Of a stretch of DNA of 9,471 bases, positions 1-6,568 are shown one piece after another. Made by a program: the position numbers and the translations under genes. The DNA is from an uncultured Collinsella sp. Its GTDB lineage: Bacteria > Actinomycetota > Coriobacteriia > Coriobacteriales > Coriobacteriaceae. Every line of letters begins with the position of its first letter. The stretch's first letter is position 1. The DNA is taken from the NCBI GenBank assembly GCA_900549555.1, contig UROO01000076.1:1-9471 (forward strand). Direction: 5' to 3'. The notes below the pieces were generated by a model that worked only from the letters and a program-made list of their open reading frames with translations, was not told the origin of the DNA and ran no database searches.

Positions 1-50
1 TACGAGATAGGAGTCCGTCTCGTGGGCTCGGAGATGTGTATAAGAGACAG
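1..50 (+). other. Illumina Nextera i7 adapter (sequencing artefact)
   Basis: The parts are in the exact order of a Nextera library end. Bases 1-8 are the end of the P7 flow-cell sequence (TACGAGAT). Bases 9-16 are an 8-base index, AGGAGTCC, which I recognise as i7 index N705. Bases 17-31 are GTCTCGTGGGCTCGG. Bases 32-50 are the 19-bp Tn5 mosaic end AGATGTGTATAAGAGACAG. This is untrimmed adapter at a contig end, not genomic DNA and not a natural transposon end. Native sequence starts at about base 51. Reading frames that begin inside it, with translations containing MCIRDS or MYKRQ, are spurious. Confidence 0.98.
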
Positions 51-51
51 T

Positions 52-945
52 ATGGAAGCCGCCTACGGCCTTGCCATTACGCTGACTATGATGTGCACCA
101 CGCTGCTGCTCTTCTTCTACCTGCACGAGGAGCGCAAGCTCAAGGTTGCTCCGTGGATCTTCGCGGCCTTCTTCCTTTTGCTCGAAGGCTTCTTCTTCGT
201 GAGCTCGCTCACCAAGTTCTTCCACGGCGGCTACTTCACCATCCTCATGGCTGCACTCATCATGGGCATTATGGTGTGCTGGTACAACGGCACGGCGGTC
301 GAGCAGCGCCAGTTTACGCTACTGCCGCTGCGCAGCTACCTGCCGCAGCTCAAGCGCCTGCGCGACGACGACCGTTACGAGCTCGTGAGCGACAACATCG
401 TGTACCTGACCAAGGACACCCATACCGACTACATCGACCGCGATATTGTCTACTCGATCTTGGATAAGCATCCCAAGCGCGCCCGCGCCTGGTGGTTTGT
501 GAATGTCGAGACCATGGACGAACCGCACACCTTTGCCTATTCGGTCGAGACGTTCGGCACCGACTACGTGTTCCGCGTGCATCTGTACCTGGGCTACAAG
601 ATCAACCAGCGCGTCAATGCCTACCTGCGTCAGGTTGTTCAGGACCTGGCTGCCACCGGCGAGCTGCCGCCGCAGACGCATGACTACTCGGTCTACAAGG
701 ATCCGGGTAACATCGGCACGTTCAAGTTCGTCCTGATCCGTAAGCTTCTGGCGCCCGAAAGCGATGTGGAGCCCAGCGAGCGTACGGCCATCACGCTCAA
801 GTACATCATCCGCCGCGCCGCCGGCACGCCCGCGCGTTGGTACGGCCTGGAGAACTCCAACGTGAGCTTTGAGTACGTGCCGCTGTTCACCAAGTTCAAG
901 GCCGTGAATAAGATGCAGCGCCTGGCTCCCAACGAGCGGCCGTAG
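52..945 (+). CDS. kup: Kup-type potassium uptake transporter, C-terminal part
   Basis: This is the C-terminal 297 residues of a Kup/HAK/KUP-family K+ transporter, a membrane protein that takes up K+ probably with protons. The 5' part is missing because the contig begins in adapter, so the ATG at 52 is probably an internal Met. The segment opens with the family pattern EAAYGLAIT, a transmembrane span, followed by two more hydrophobic segments (about residues 40-60 and 66-85) with the typical HGGYF turn between them. Then comes the long soluble C-terminal domain, with the Kup-like stretch DNIVYLTKD followed by a WWFVNVETMDEPHTF block. The stop is TAG at 943-945. The next gene starts about 60 bases later with no terminator between, so the two are probably co-transcribed. 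The kdpDE pair downstream supports a K+ role. Family assignment is firm; the transport mode is family knowledge. Confidence 0.9.
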   Translation: MEAAYGLAITLTMMCTTLLLFFYLHEERKLKVAPWIFAAFFLLLEGFFFVSSLTKFFHGGYFTILMAALIMGIMVCWYNGTAVEQRQFTLLPLRSYLPQLKRLRDDDRYELVSDNIVYLTKDTHTDYIDRDIVYSILDKHPKRARAWWFVNVETMDEPHTFAYSVETFGTDYVFRVHLYLGYKINQRVNAYLRQVVQDLAATGELPPQTHDYSVYKDPGNIGTFKFVLIRKLLAPESDVEPSERTAITLKYIIRRAAGTPARWYGLENSNVSFEYVPLFTKFKAVNKMQRLAPNERP

Positions 946-1006
946 GCGCCGACAGGCTACATGGAGTTGGTTTTCGATGGACAAGATTGAGGCTGGGGAG
1001 GCAAAC

Positions 1007-1201
1007 ATGGATACAAAGGCGCTCGATGGCCGCGAGGCGGTGGTCGAAATGGTGCGTGAGGCGTGCGTCGACGCCGCCGAAGATCGGTTCTTTACGAATC
1101 GTGCCAACATGGACATGGCCGACCGCGTGATCTCGATCGTGGCACTGGTATTTGGAGCGGTGTGCGTGTGCGCACTGCTCGCGCACGTGCTGTTTGTCTA
1201 A
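1007..1201 (+). CDS. Small single-span membrane protein, unknown function
   Basis: A 64-residue protein with a charged N-terminal half (about residues 1-40, rich in Asp, Glu and Arg) and one hydrophobic span at about residues 41-64 that runs to the C-terminus. I do not recognise a family. The ATG at 1007 is preferred because GGGGAGG lies at 995-1001, five bases upstream. An in-frame ATG at 977 would add ten residues and has only a weaker GGAG. The gene sits between kup and the kdpDE pair and ends just before a strong terminator, so it is probably the last gene of the kup transcript. A role as an accessory subunit of the transporter, or as a link to the sensor kinase, is inference from position only. 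The tail-anchored layout fits a small membrane partner protein. Confidence 0.7.
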   Translation: MDTKALDGREAVVEMVREACVDAAEDRFFTNRANMDMADRVISIVALVFGAVCVCALLAHVLFV

Positions 1202-1231
1202 CGACCGCAGGTTGCAAAGGCTATACACTTG

Positions 1232-1261
1232 GAACCACCACAAGGGAAACCACCACAAAGG
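1232..1261 (+). repeat. Tandem near-repeat forming two alternative terminator arms
   Basis: Bases 1232-1246 (GAACCACCACAAGGG) and 1247-1261 (AAACCACCACAAAGG) are adjacent near-copies sharing the core AACCACCACAA. Both can pair with the single downstream arm at 1270-1285. The second copy pairs perfectly and the first pairs with a one-base bulge. The repeat is visible directly; any regulatory switching is inference. Confidence 0.75.
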
Positions 1262-1293
1262 TGCCTGTTCCCTTTGTGGTGGTTTTTGTTTTT
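1247..1293 (+). terminator. Strong intrinsic terminator after the kup operon
   Basis: A perfect 15-bp stem is formed by 1247-1261 and 1271-1285 around a 9-base loop (1262-1270). The 3' arm ends in T residues that continue as TTTTTGTTTTT to 1293. This is a textbook Rho-independent terminator for the kup and small-protein transcript. It lies only about 20 bases upstream of the sensor-kinase start. The kdpDE pair therefore either has its own promoter close by, or is fed by read-through so that the hairpin acts as an attenuator. I found no convincing promoter in 1202-1313. Confidence 0.88.
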
Positions 1294-1313
1294 GAGAGAG
1301 GGGCGGGGCGCTG

Positions 1314-2939
1314 ATGGACGTCCGTACGGACGGCGATATTGCCGATAGCTTTTGGTGGCGGCGCACAACGCTGACGCGCCGCACTCCTCTGTATGACGCC
1401 TGCGTATCGGTGGGGCTGCTGGTCGCGGCGACGATTGTGGGCGCGCTGCTCGACCATCCGGGTCTCGCGCCGAGCATCATGATCGTCTATGTGTTCGCCG
1501 TTCAGCTGTGCGCATTCTTTACCTGGAGTCGCCTGTATTGCTTGCTGAGCTCGGCTGCCGCCGTGGCGCTCTACAACTTCTTGTTTATCGACCCGCGCTA
1601 CTCGCTGTCGCTTATCGACCGCGTCTATCCCGGCATGTTCTTCATCATGTTTGTGGTCTCGCTTGTGTCGAGCTCGATTGCGTTGGCCCTGCGCCGCGCC
1701 TTGGCACAGGCTGCCGCTAGCGACCGCCGCACGCATATGGTGCTCGAGACCAACCGCATGTTGCAGCGCTGCGCCGATCAGCAGCAGATTGTTCACGCTA
1801 TGGCCACGCAGCTGGCGCGTCTTTCGGGCCGTCCGGTCGTGTGGTACGGCGCCGACGCCGAGGGCGATGACCTGCTGCCGCGTGCGACATACACGGCCGT
1901 GGGCGATGCCGCGCCGGTGCACGAGCTGCCGCCGCAGATGCCGCCGCGGCTCTCGGCGTTCGCCTATGTGGGAACGCCGCTTGACGCCACGTTTGGCGGT
2001 TCGGCGTTTTATGGCATCTACCTGACGGTTCGCACAGGCGACGGCTTCGTGCGCTCGGGCGACCCCGCCTCGGTGGTGGGCGTGCTGGCTATCGTTGCCG
2101 AGCCCGATGTGCTGACGCATGAGGAGCGGACACTTGCCGATGCCATCGTGAGCGAAGGCGAGCTGGCACTCGATCGCGCCCGCGCCATGGAGGCTCGCGA
2201 GGAGGCGGCGGTGCTCGCCAAAAACGAACAGCTGCGCGCCAACTTGCTGCGCTCAATCTCGCACGATCTGCGTACGCCGCTCACCAGTATTTCGGGCAAT
2301 GCCGATGTGCTGCTCGATCAGGGCTCGACCGGCACCGCGGTGCTCGATGCCCAGACGCGCCGCGGCCTGCTTCTATCCATTCGCTCGGATGCGCTGTGGC
2401 TCAACGCCACCGTCGAGAACCTGCTCGCCATCACAAAGCTCGAGGGCGGCGGCATGCATCTGTCGACTACGCTCGAGCTCATGGACGATATCGTCGAGGA
2501 GGCGCTGCGCCACGTAAGTCCGGCCGTGCGCGAGCACGACCTTAAGGTGGTGGCGTGCGATGAGCCGGCGCTCGTTAACGTCGACGCGCGTCTGATGGTA
2601 CAGCTCGTGGTGAACCTGGTGAACAATGCCATCACCTATACGCCCGCAGGCTCGCATATCGTGATTTCAATTGGTGTCGACGATGGGCACGTGGCGTGCT
2701 CGGTGGCCGATGATGGCCCGGGCATCGCGCCCGAGGATCGCGAGCGGATCTTTGAGTCGTTCTATACCGCCAACCATGGTCTGGCCGACAGCCACCGCAG
2801 CGTGGGCCTGGGTCTTTCGCTCTGCCGCTCCATTGCGTTGGCGCATGGCGGTAGCATAGAGGTTGCCGCGGCGGACCCGCACGGCTCGGTCTTTACGATT
2901 GAGCTTCCCGTCGCCGATGTTTCGTTTGATAAGGAGTAG
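1314..2939 (+). CDS. kdpD: KdpD-like sensor histidine kinase lacking the N-terminal KdpD/Usp region
   Basis: A 541-residue membrane histidine kinase that senses K+ or osmotic state and phosphorylates the regulator encoded next to it. It begins with a four-span DUF4118-type membrane module, with spans near residues 30-47, 52-70, 75-91 and 105-128, including the LYNFLFIDPRYSL block typical of KdpD. A GAF-like region follows at about 145-290. The dimerisation/phosphoacceptor segment SISHDLRTPLTSI has its His at 317. The ATPase domain shows the N box (NLVNNAITYTP, about 434-444), the G1 box DDGPG (466-470) and the G2 box VGLGLSLC (497-504). Classical KdpD is about 890 residues with cytoplasmic KdpD and Usp domains ahead of the membrane spans. 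Here that whole N-terminal part is absent and the start is clean, so this is a short architecture, not a truncation. GAGGGG at 1298-1303 and GGGG at 1305-1308 precede the ATG. The C-terminal codons contain the ribosome site of the next gene. Confidence 0.9.
   Translation: MDVRTDGDIADSFWWRRTTLTRRTPLYDACVSVGLLVAATIVGALLDHPGLAPSIMIVYVFAVQLCAFFTWSRLYCLLSSAAAVALYNFLFIDPRYSLSLIDRVYPGMFFIMFVVSLVSSSIALALRRALAQAAASDRRTHMVLETNRMLQRCADQQQIVHAMATQLARLSGRPVVWYGADAEGDDLLPRATYTAVGDAAPVHELPPQMPPRLSAFAYVGTPLDATFGGSAFYGIYLTVRTGDGFVRSGDPASVVGVLAIVAEPDVLTHEERTLADAIVSEGELALDRARAMEAREEAAVLAKNEQLRANLLRSISHDLRTPLTSISGNADVLLDQGSTGTAVLDAQTRRGLLLSIRSDALWLNATVENLLAITKLEGGGMHLSTTLELMDDIVEEALRHVSPAVREHDLKVVACDEPALVNVDARLMVQLVVNLVNNAITYTPAGSHIVISIGVDDGHVACSVADDGPGIAPEDRERIFESFYTANHGLADSHRSVGLGLSLCRSIALAHGGSIEVAAADPHGSVFTIELPVADVSFDKE
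2931..2936 (+). promoter_or_regulatory. Ribosome site inside the kdpD 3' end that sets the kdpE start
   Basis: AAGGAG lies within the last codons of the kinase gene, immediately before its TAG stop, and is seven bases ahead of the GTG at 2944. This supports GTG 2944 over the upstream in-frame ATG at 2863, which lies inside kdpD and has no such site. It also implies translational coupling of the pair. Confidence 0.85.
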
Positions 2940-2943
2940 CGCC

Positions 2944-3657
2944 GTGCCGAACTCTGCCGTAAAACCGCTTATCTTGGTTGTCGAGGACGATCCCGCCGTC
3001 CGCAACCTTATCGTTGCTGCGCTCGAGGCGCACGGCTTGCGTCATATGGCCGTGGAGACCGCCCATGCTGCCATCGCCGCCGCCTCATCGCAGGCGCCGA
3101 GCATTGTGCTGCTCGATCTGGGCCTACCCGATATGGATGGCGTCAAGGTGGTGGAGTCGGTGCGCACATGGTCGGGCATGCCGATTATTGTGGTCTCGGC
3201 GCGCAGCGAGGATGCGGACAAGATTCGCGCGCTCGATGCCGGCGCCGACGACTACCTGACCAAGCCGTTTTCGGTCGAGGAGTTGCTCGCGCGCATCCGC
3301 ACGACGCTCAGGCGTCTTTCGTATGCACAGACGGGCGGCGTTGCCTCCGAGGGCTCGTTCGATACCGGCGAGCTGCATATCGATTTTGATGCCGGCATCG
3401 CCACGATGGATGGCGAGGAACTGCACCTGACGCCGATCGAGTACAAGCTCTTGTGCCTGCTGGCGCACAACGCCGACAAGGTGCTGACGCACCAGTTTAT
3501 CCTGCACGAGATTTGGGGTACGGCAACTAAGAGCGACCTGGCGAGCCTGCGTGTCTTTATGGGCACGTTGCGTAAGAAAATCGAGTCCAACCCCGCGCAT
3601 CCGCGCTACATCCAAACCCACGTAGGCATTGGCTACCGCCTAGTCACCCAAGGCTAG
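2944..3657 (+). CDS. kdpE: KdpE-like response regulator (OmpR family)
   Basis: A 237-residue two-component response regulator. The receiver domain spans about residues 8-122, with the acidic pair D15/D16, phosphoacceptor D58 (in LLDLGLPDMDG), S85 and K107 (in TKPF) all in place. The C-terminal winged-helix DNA-binding domain (about 140-237) carries the KdpE-like stretches LHLTPIEYKLL, KVLTHQFILHEIWG and GIGYRLV. Close resemblance to KdpE across the whole length supports a role in activating K+ uptake genes after phosphorylation by the adjacent kinase. The start is GTG at 2944, four bases after the kinase stop. No kdpFABC genes lie in the window, so the target may be the kup operon just upstream or genes elsewhere; that is inference. 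Confidence 0.93.
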   Translation: MPNSAVKPLILVVEDDPAVRNLIVAALEAHGLRHMAVETAHAAIAAASSQAPSIVLLDLGLPDMDGVKVVESVRTWSGMPIIVVSARSEDADKIRALDAGADDYLTKPFSVEELLARIRTTLRRLSYAQTGGVASEGSFDTGELHIDFDAGIATMDGEELHLTPIEYKLLCLLAHNADKVLTHQFILHEIWGTATKSDLASLRVFMGTLRKKIESNPAHPRYIQTHVGIGYRLVTQG

Positions 3658-3681
3658 ATCGCCGGCCACCATCCCAATATG

Positions 3682-3748
3682 AGTTGCGGTGAAATACGGT
3701 CTAAATTTGCCTCATTCCAGGCAAAACAGTCCGTATTCCACCGCAACT
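3682..3748. terminator. Long interrupted hairpin between convergent genes
   Basis: The outer stem pairs 3682-3699 with 3731-3748 (18 positions, one A-C mismatch at 3692/3738). A nested stem pairs TTTGCCT (3706-3712) with AGGCAAA (3719-3725) around a six-base loop. A T-rich stretch, TTTGTCTATTT, follows on the plus strand. It lies between the kdpE stop and the end of the convergent methyltransferase gene. I read it mainly as the terminator of kdpDE, with possible bidirectional action. The sense-strand tail is only moderately T-rich and the minus-strand tail is not. A dispersed intergenic palindrome is the alternative. Confidence 0.65.
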
Positions 3749-3752
3749 TTGT

Positions 3753-6317
3753 CTATTTGCCCTCGGGCTTGCTGGCGTAGAACTTCTTCTTTTTGAGCTT
3801 GCCGGCAGGAGAGGGTTTGCCGGCAAAGTTGGACTTGCCGTTGCCGGCCTGCGCGTGCGCGGGTACTGCCGCACGGGGCTTGCGGGCCTCGGGGTTGCGC
3901 AGTTCCTCGGTTCGCTCGGCAATCTCCTCGGCGCTAAAGCCGACCTCGGCCATGGCGTCCTCGATGGGCAGGCGGCGCACGATATAGCAGTGGTGCACCT
4001 TCTGGTTGCGTGCGAAGTCCTCGGGGATGGTCTGAGCCGTAATGTCCTCCAGCACGACGCCCGCTCGTGCGAGCTTGCGCGTCTCGGGGCGGAAGCCGCG
4101 CAGGTTGCAGCTAAAGATGGCATGGCCGCCCTGCGCGAGCAGGCGAGATACGCCGGCCAAAAGCTCAACATGGTCGCGCTGAACATCCCAGGTGCGACGG
4201 CCCATCTTGGACGAGTTCGAGAACGTGGGCGGGTCGACAAAGATCAGGTCCCAGCGGTTGCGCGTCTGACGCTGGTCACGAATCCAGGCGAGCACGTCGT
4301 CGCGCACAAAGTGATGCTGCGGCCCCACAAAGCCGTTCTGACGCATATTGCGCTCGGCCCAGTCCAGATAGGTGTTGGAGAGGTCGACCGTCACGGTCTC
4401 CTCGACGCCGCCGTCTGCCGCGTAGCAGGTGGCGGTGCCGGTATAGGCGAACAGGTTGAGGAAGCGGCGCGCCTGCTTGGCGTGCTCGCGCACCAGGTTG
4501 CGGGTGACGCGGTGATCCAGGAAGATGCCGACGTCCAGATAGTCGTCAAAGTTGACGGCAAAGGTGAGCCCGCCCTCTTCGATGAGCGGCAGACGACGGC
4601 GCGCGATGTTGGCGCGCTCGCCCGAGCCACCCTTGCCGGCGCCCTGTTTGCCGTACTGCGAGCCGCCGCGCGAACGCATGCGGGCCTTGGCGTGCACGTG
4701 CTCGGCCGGAACATCAAGAATACGCGGCGCGATGGCCAAGATGTCGAGCATGCGGGCCTGGGCAAGCGCGGGGTCGATGGTCTTGGGTGCGGCGTATTCG
4801 GCAATGACGAGCCAGCGGCCCGGCGTCTGCGGGCAGCCCTCGTACAGGTCGATGGCGGCGGAGTAGTCGGGTAGGTCGGCATCGTAGACGCGGTAGCAGC
4901 TCACGCCCTCGCGCTTTGCCCACTTTCGACGCAGACGGGCGTTCTTGCGCAAGCGGTTGGCGAACTGCTCCGACTCGGGGATGAGCACGGGCAACGGCTT
5001 GCCGTCGCCCAGGTCGAGCGTGGCGGCGGGCTCGGGCATGGTGGGCGCGGCGACGGTCTCGTCGGCGCCGGCATCCGCAACCTCGCCCTCAATATCCGCG
5101 CTGGTCGCGGCTTCAAACGCCGCCGCGGCATGGTCGAGTGAAGGCCATACCTCGATGGTCGCTTCCTCGTTATTGGGCATGACGGCGATAGAGCACGCGG
5201 GCTCGGCGTGGAGCGCGCGGGCCATAAGGCCGTCGCGGGTGAGCGCGGCGATCGGTGCTGAAGCAAGCTCGGGCGCACGGCGCAGCTCGCCAATCAGCGT
5301 CATGGCGTCGTGCATGAGCGACAGCGGCGTCTCGGTGGTGTCCGCGACGATGGCGGCACCGGCGACAGCGCCCGCGCGATCCAGCACGGTGGTGGACTTG
5401 GCGGCGCAAAAGTCGACAAAGCGCTTGTAGCCGGCGCACTTGACCATGCGCTCGGCGGTCTTGCGGGCGGCGGGGTCGATGTCCACGGCAACGATGCGCG
5501 CCTGGCGCTCGCGTGCTGCGGTCTCGCGCTCGCGCGCCTCGGCAAGTAGCTGCTCCCACAGGGCAACATCGTGCAGCTGCCAGCCCTCAAAGCCCCAGTG
5601 CTCACGGGCGGCGCCCGGGGCGCGGTCGGTCAGGATGTTCGCGGCCTCCAGCAGCAGGCCGCCGCCGGCGCACGAGGCGTCGATCAGCGTGGGCAGGGCC
5701 TCGTTCTCGTAATCGTCGGCCGTCAGCTCGCGCTCGCACAGCCCAGTCCAGCCGACCTGCGCCAGCACCAGCGCGGCGTAGTCGGGGCGCAGCACGTGCG
5801 TGCCCTCGCCGGCGCGGGTCGCGGCGGGCGGCAGGCGCTTGAACAGCGGGTCGCCCGAAAGGTCCAGGCTTATGCTCGCGCGGCGCTGGCGCAGCGAAAG
5901 CAGTAGGTGAACATCGGGGTCGGCGGCATCGACGTCGGCACGACGGCCCGTGGTCTCGGCCAGACGGTCGCACAGCGCGTCCTTGGCGCGCAGGGCCGAG
6001 AAACGCGTGTTGCGCAGATGCTCGGTCACGCCGCGGGCGGTAATGGCGATGGTGGCGCCGGGGCGGACGATGTTCTCCCAGGCGATGTCGTAAACGCTAT
6101 CGTACAGCTCATCGGCATCCTGCGCCTCAAAGCGCCCGAGCACCGCAAACACGCGGCTCGCTAGGCGCGACCACAGACAGGCGCGGTAGCCTTCTTCGAG
6201 CTCGCCCTCAAACGTGGCGCGGCCCTTCAGCCGGCGAACATGCGAAAGCCCGAGCCGCTTGAGCTCGTCGGCGAGTGCGGATTCAAAGCCCTCGGGGCAG
6301 CTTGCATAAAATTCCAT
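3753..6317 (-). CDS. rlmL: RlmKL-type bifunctional 23S rRNA methyltransferase with degenerate RlmL half
   Basis: An 854-residue protein related to E. coli RlmKL (702 residues), which makes m2G2445 and m7G2069 in 23S rRNA. The N-terminal ferredoxin-like/THUMP region is at about 1-165. The RlmL-type Rossmann domain is at about 175-395. A poorly conserved acidic and Ala-rich linker at about 400-445 precedes the RlmK half at about 450-782. The RlmK half keeps the family blocks: FANRLRKN, YDADLPDYSAAID, the SAM site FLNLFAYTGTAT (619-630), VDPPTFSNS (694-702) and DFARNQKVHHCYIVRR. The RlmL half keeps DIDP (279-282), but its motif I reads DASCAGGG where DPMCGSGT is usual, and the NPPYGER motif is replaced by VADTTET at about 324-330. 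This half is therefore probably not an active guanine-N2 methyltransferase. A basic Lys/Ala/Gly tail of about 70 residues follows. The ATG at 6317 has GAGAGG a few bases upstream. Family assignment is firm; loss of one activity is inference. Confidence 0.92.
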   Translation of the reverse strand: MEFYASCPEGFESALADELKRLGLSHVRRLKGRATFEGELEEGYRACLWSRLASRVFAVLGRFEAQDADELYDSVYDIAWENIVRPGATIAITARGVTEHLRNTRFSALRAKDALCDRLAETTGRRADVDAADPDVHLLLSLRQRRASISLDLSGDPLFKRLPPAATRAGEGTHVLRPDYAALVLAQVGWTGLCERELTADDYENEALPTLIDASCAGGGLLLEAANILTDRAPGAAREHWGFEGWQLHDVALWEQLLAEARERETAARERQARIVAVDIDPAARKTAERMVKCAGYKRFVDFCAAKSTTVLDRAGAVAGAAIVADTTETPLSLMHDAMTLIGELRRAPELASAPIAALTRDGLMARALHAEPACSIAVMPNNEEATIEVWPSLDHAAAAFEAATSADIEGEVADAGADETVAAPTMPEPAATLDLGDGKPLPVLIPESEQFANRLRKNARLRRKWAKREGVSCYRVYDADLPDYSAAIDLYEGCPQTPGRWLVIAEYAAPKTIDPALAQARMLDILAIAPRILDVPAEHVHAKARMRSRGGSQYGKQGAGKGGSGERANIARRRLPLIEEGGLTFAVNFDDYLDVGIFLDHRVTRNLVREHAKQARRFLNLFAYTGTATCYAADGGVEETVTVDLSNTYLDWAERNMRQNGFVGPQHHFVRDDVLAWIRDQRQTRNRWDLIFVDPPTFSNSSKMGRRTWDVQRDHVELLAGVSRLLAQGGHAIFSCNLRGFRPETRKLARAGVVLEDITAQTIPEDFARNQKVHHCYIVRRLPIEDAMAEVGFSAEEIAERTEELRNPEARKPRAAVPAHAQAGNGKSNFAGKPSPAGKLKKKKFYASKPEGK

Positions 6318-6344
6318 GGGTGACCTCTCTGGTTGCGTCGCTCC

Positions 6345-6350
6345 ATTATA
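6345..6350 (-). promoter_or_regulatory. Putative -10 element for the rlmKL gene
   Basis: The minus strand reads TATAAT here, a perfect -10 hexamer, about 28 bases upstream of the ATG at 6317. A start about seven bases downstream would leave a leader of roughly 20 bases that contains the GAGAGG ribosome site. I see no good -35 hexamer at the usual distance, so support rests on the -10 box and its position. Confidence 0.45.
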
Positions 6351-6392
6351 TGATGGATGCTTCGTTTGCTCTTATCCTCGAAAGGAACCCAT

Positions 6393-6497
6393 ATGATTGA
6401 TGCGTGCTCCTTGATTCCCATTTTCATTGCAACAGCCTCAGGACTCGGGGCCTCGCACAGGCTCCCGCCGCCTTACAGAACTGAAAGCTGGGCGTAG
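6393..6497 (+). CDS. Short ORF of 34 codons, possible remnant of a divergent gene start
   Basis: The ATG at 6393 follows AAAGGA (6381-6386) with a six-base gap, a normal ribosome site. The frame encodes MIDACSLIPIFIATASGLGA and then a Pro/Arg-rich end, closing at TAG 6495-6497. The first 20 residues are mildly hydrophobic and the rest looks like unrelated frame. I do not recognise it. It may be a leader peptide or the surviving start of a gene whose body was lost at a junction near 6430-6450. It is divergent from the methyltransferase gene. The well-placed ribosome site is the main evidence. Confidence 0.3.
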   Translation: MIDACSLIPIFIATASGLGASHRLPPPYRTESWA

Positions 6498-6568
6498 GGC
6501 AAATCCATGGCACGTGACCTGCGATTGCTCGGCCATAGATGGCGTAATCGAGGCCAAGGGAGGGCATC

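Noticed and set aside
32..50. 19-bp Tn5 mosaic end that could suggest a transposon boundary
   Set aside because: It is preceded by the Illumina index and primer sequences, so it is library adapter and not a natural insertion.
22..51. Apparent N-terminus MGSEMCIRDS for the first gene, and an overlapping frame starting MYKRQ
   Set aside because: Both are translations of the Nextera adapter; the biological frame begins at about base 51 and is open at its 5' end.
319..1116. Long minus-strand frame opposite kup
   Set aside because: It lies antisense to a recognisable transporter and its product has no family features; it reflects codon bias in GC-rich DNA.
1212..1229. TTGCAA and TATACA considered as a promoter for kdpDE
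   Set aside because: The two hexamers are only about four bases apart, far from the required ~17, and no other -35 box fits.
1221..2120. 299-codon minus-strand frame over the sensor-kinase gene
   Set aside because: Its product is rich in Arg, His and Gln with no domain, and it overlaps the terminator and a firm KdpD-like gene.
3855..4874. 339-codon plus-strand frame opposite the methyltransferase gene
   Set aside because: The opposite strand encodes conserved RlmK motifs throughout; this frame is a shadow without a ribosome site or recognisable domain.
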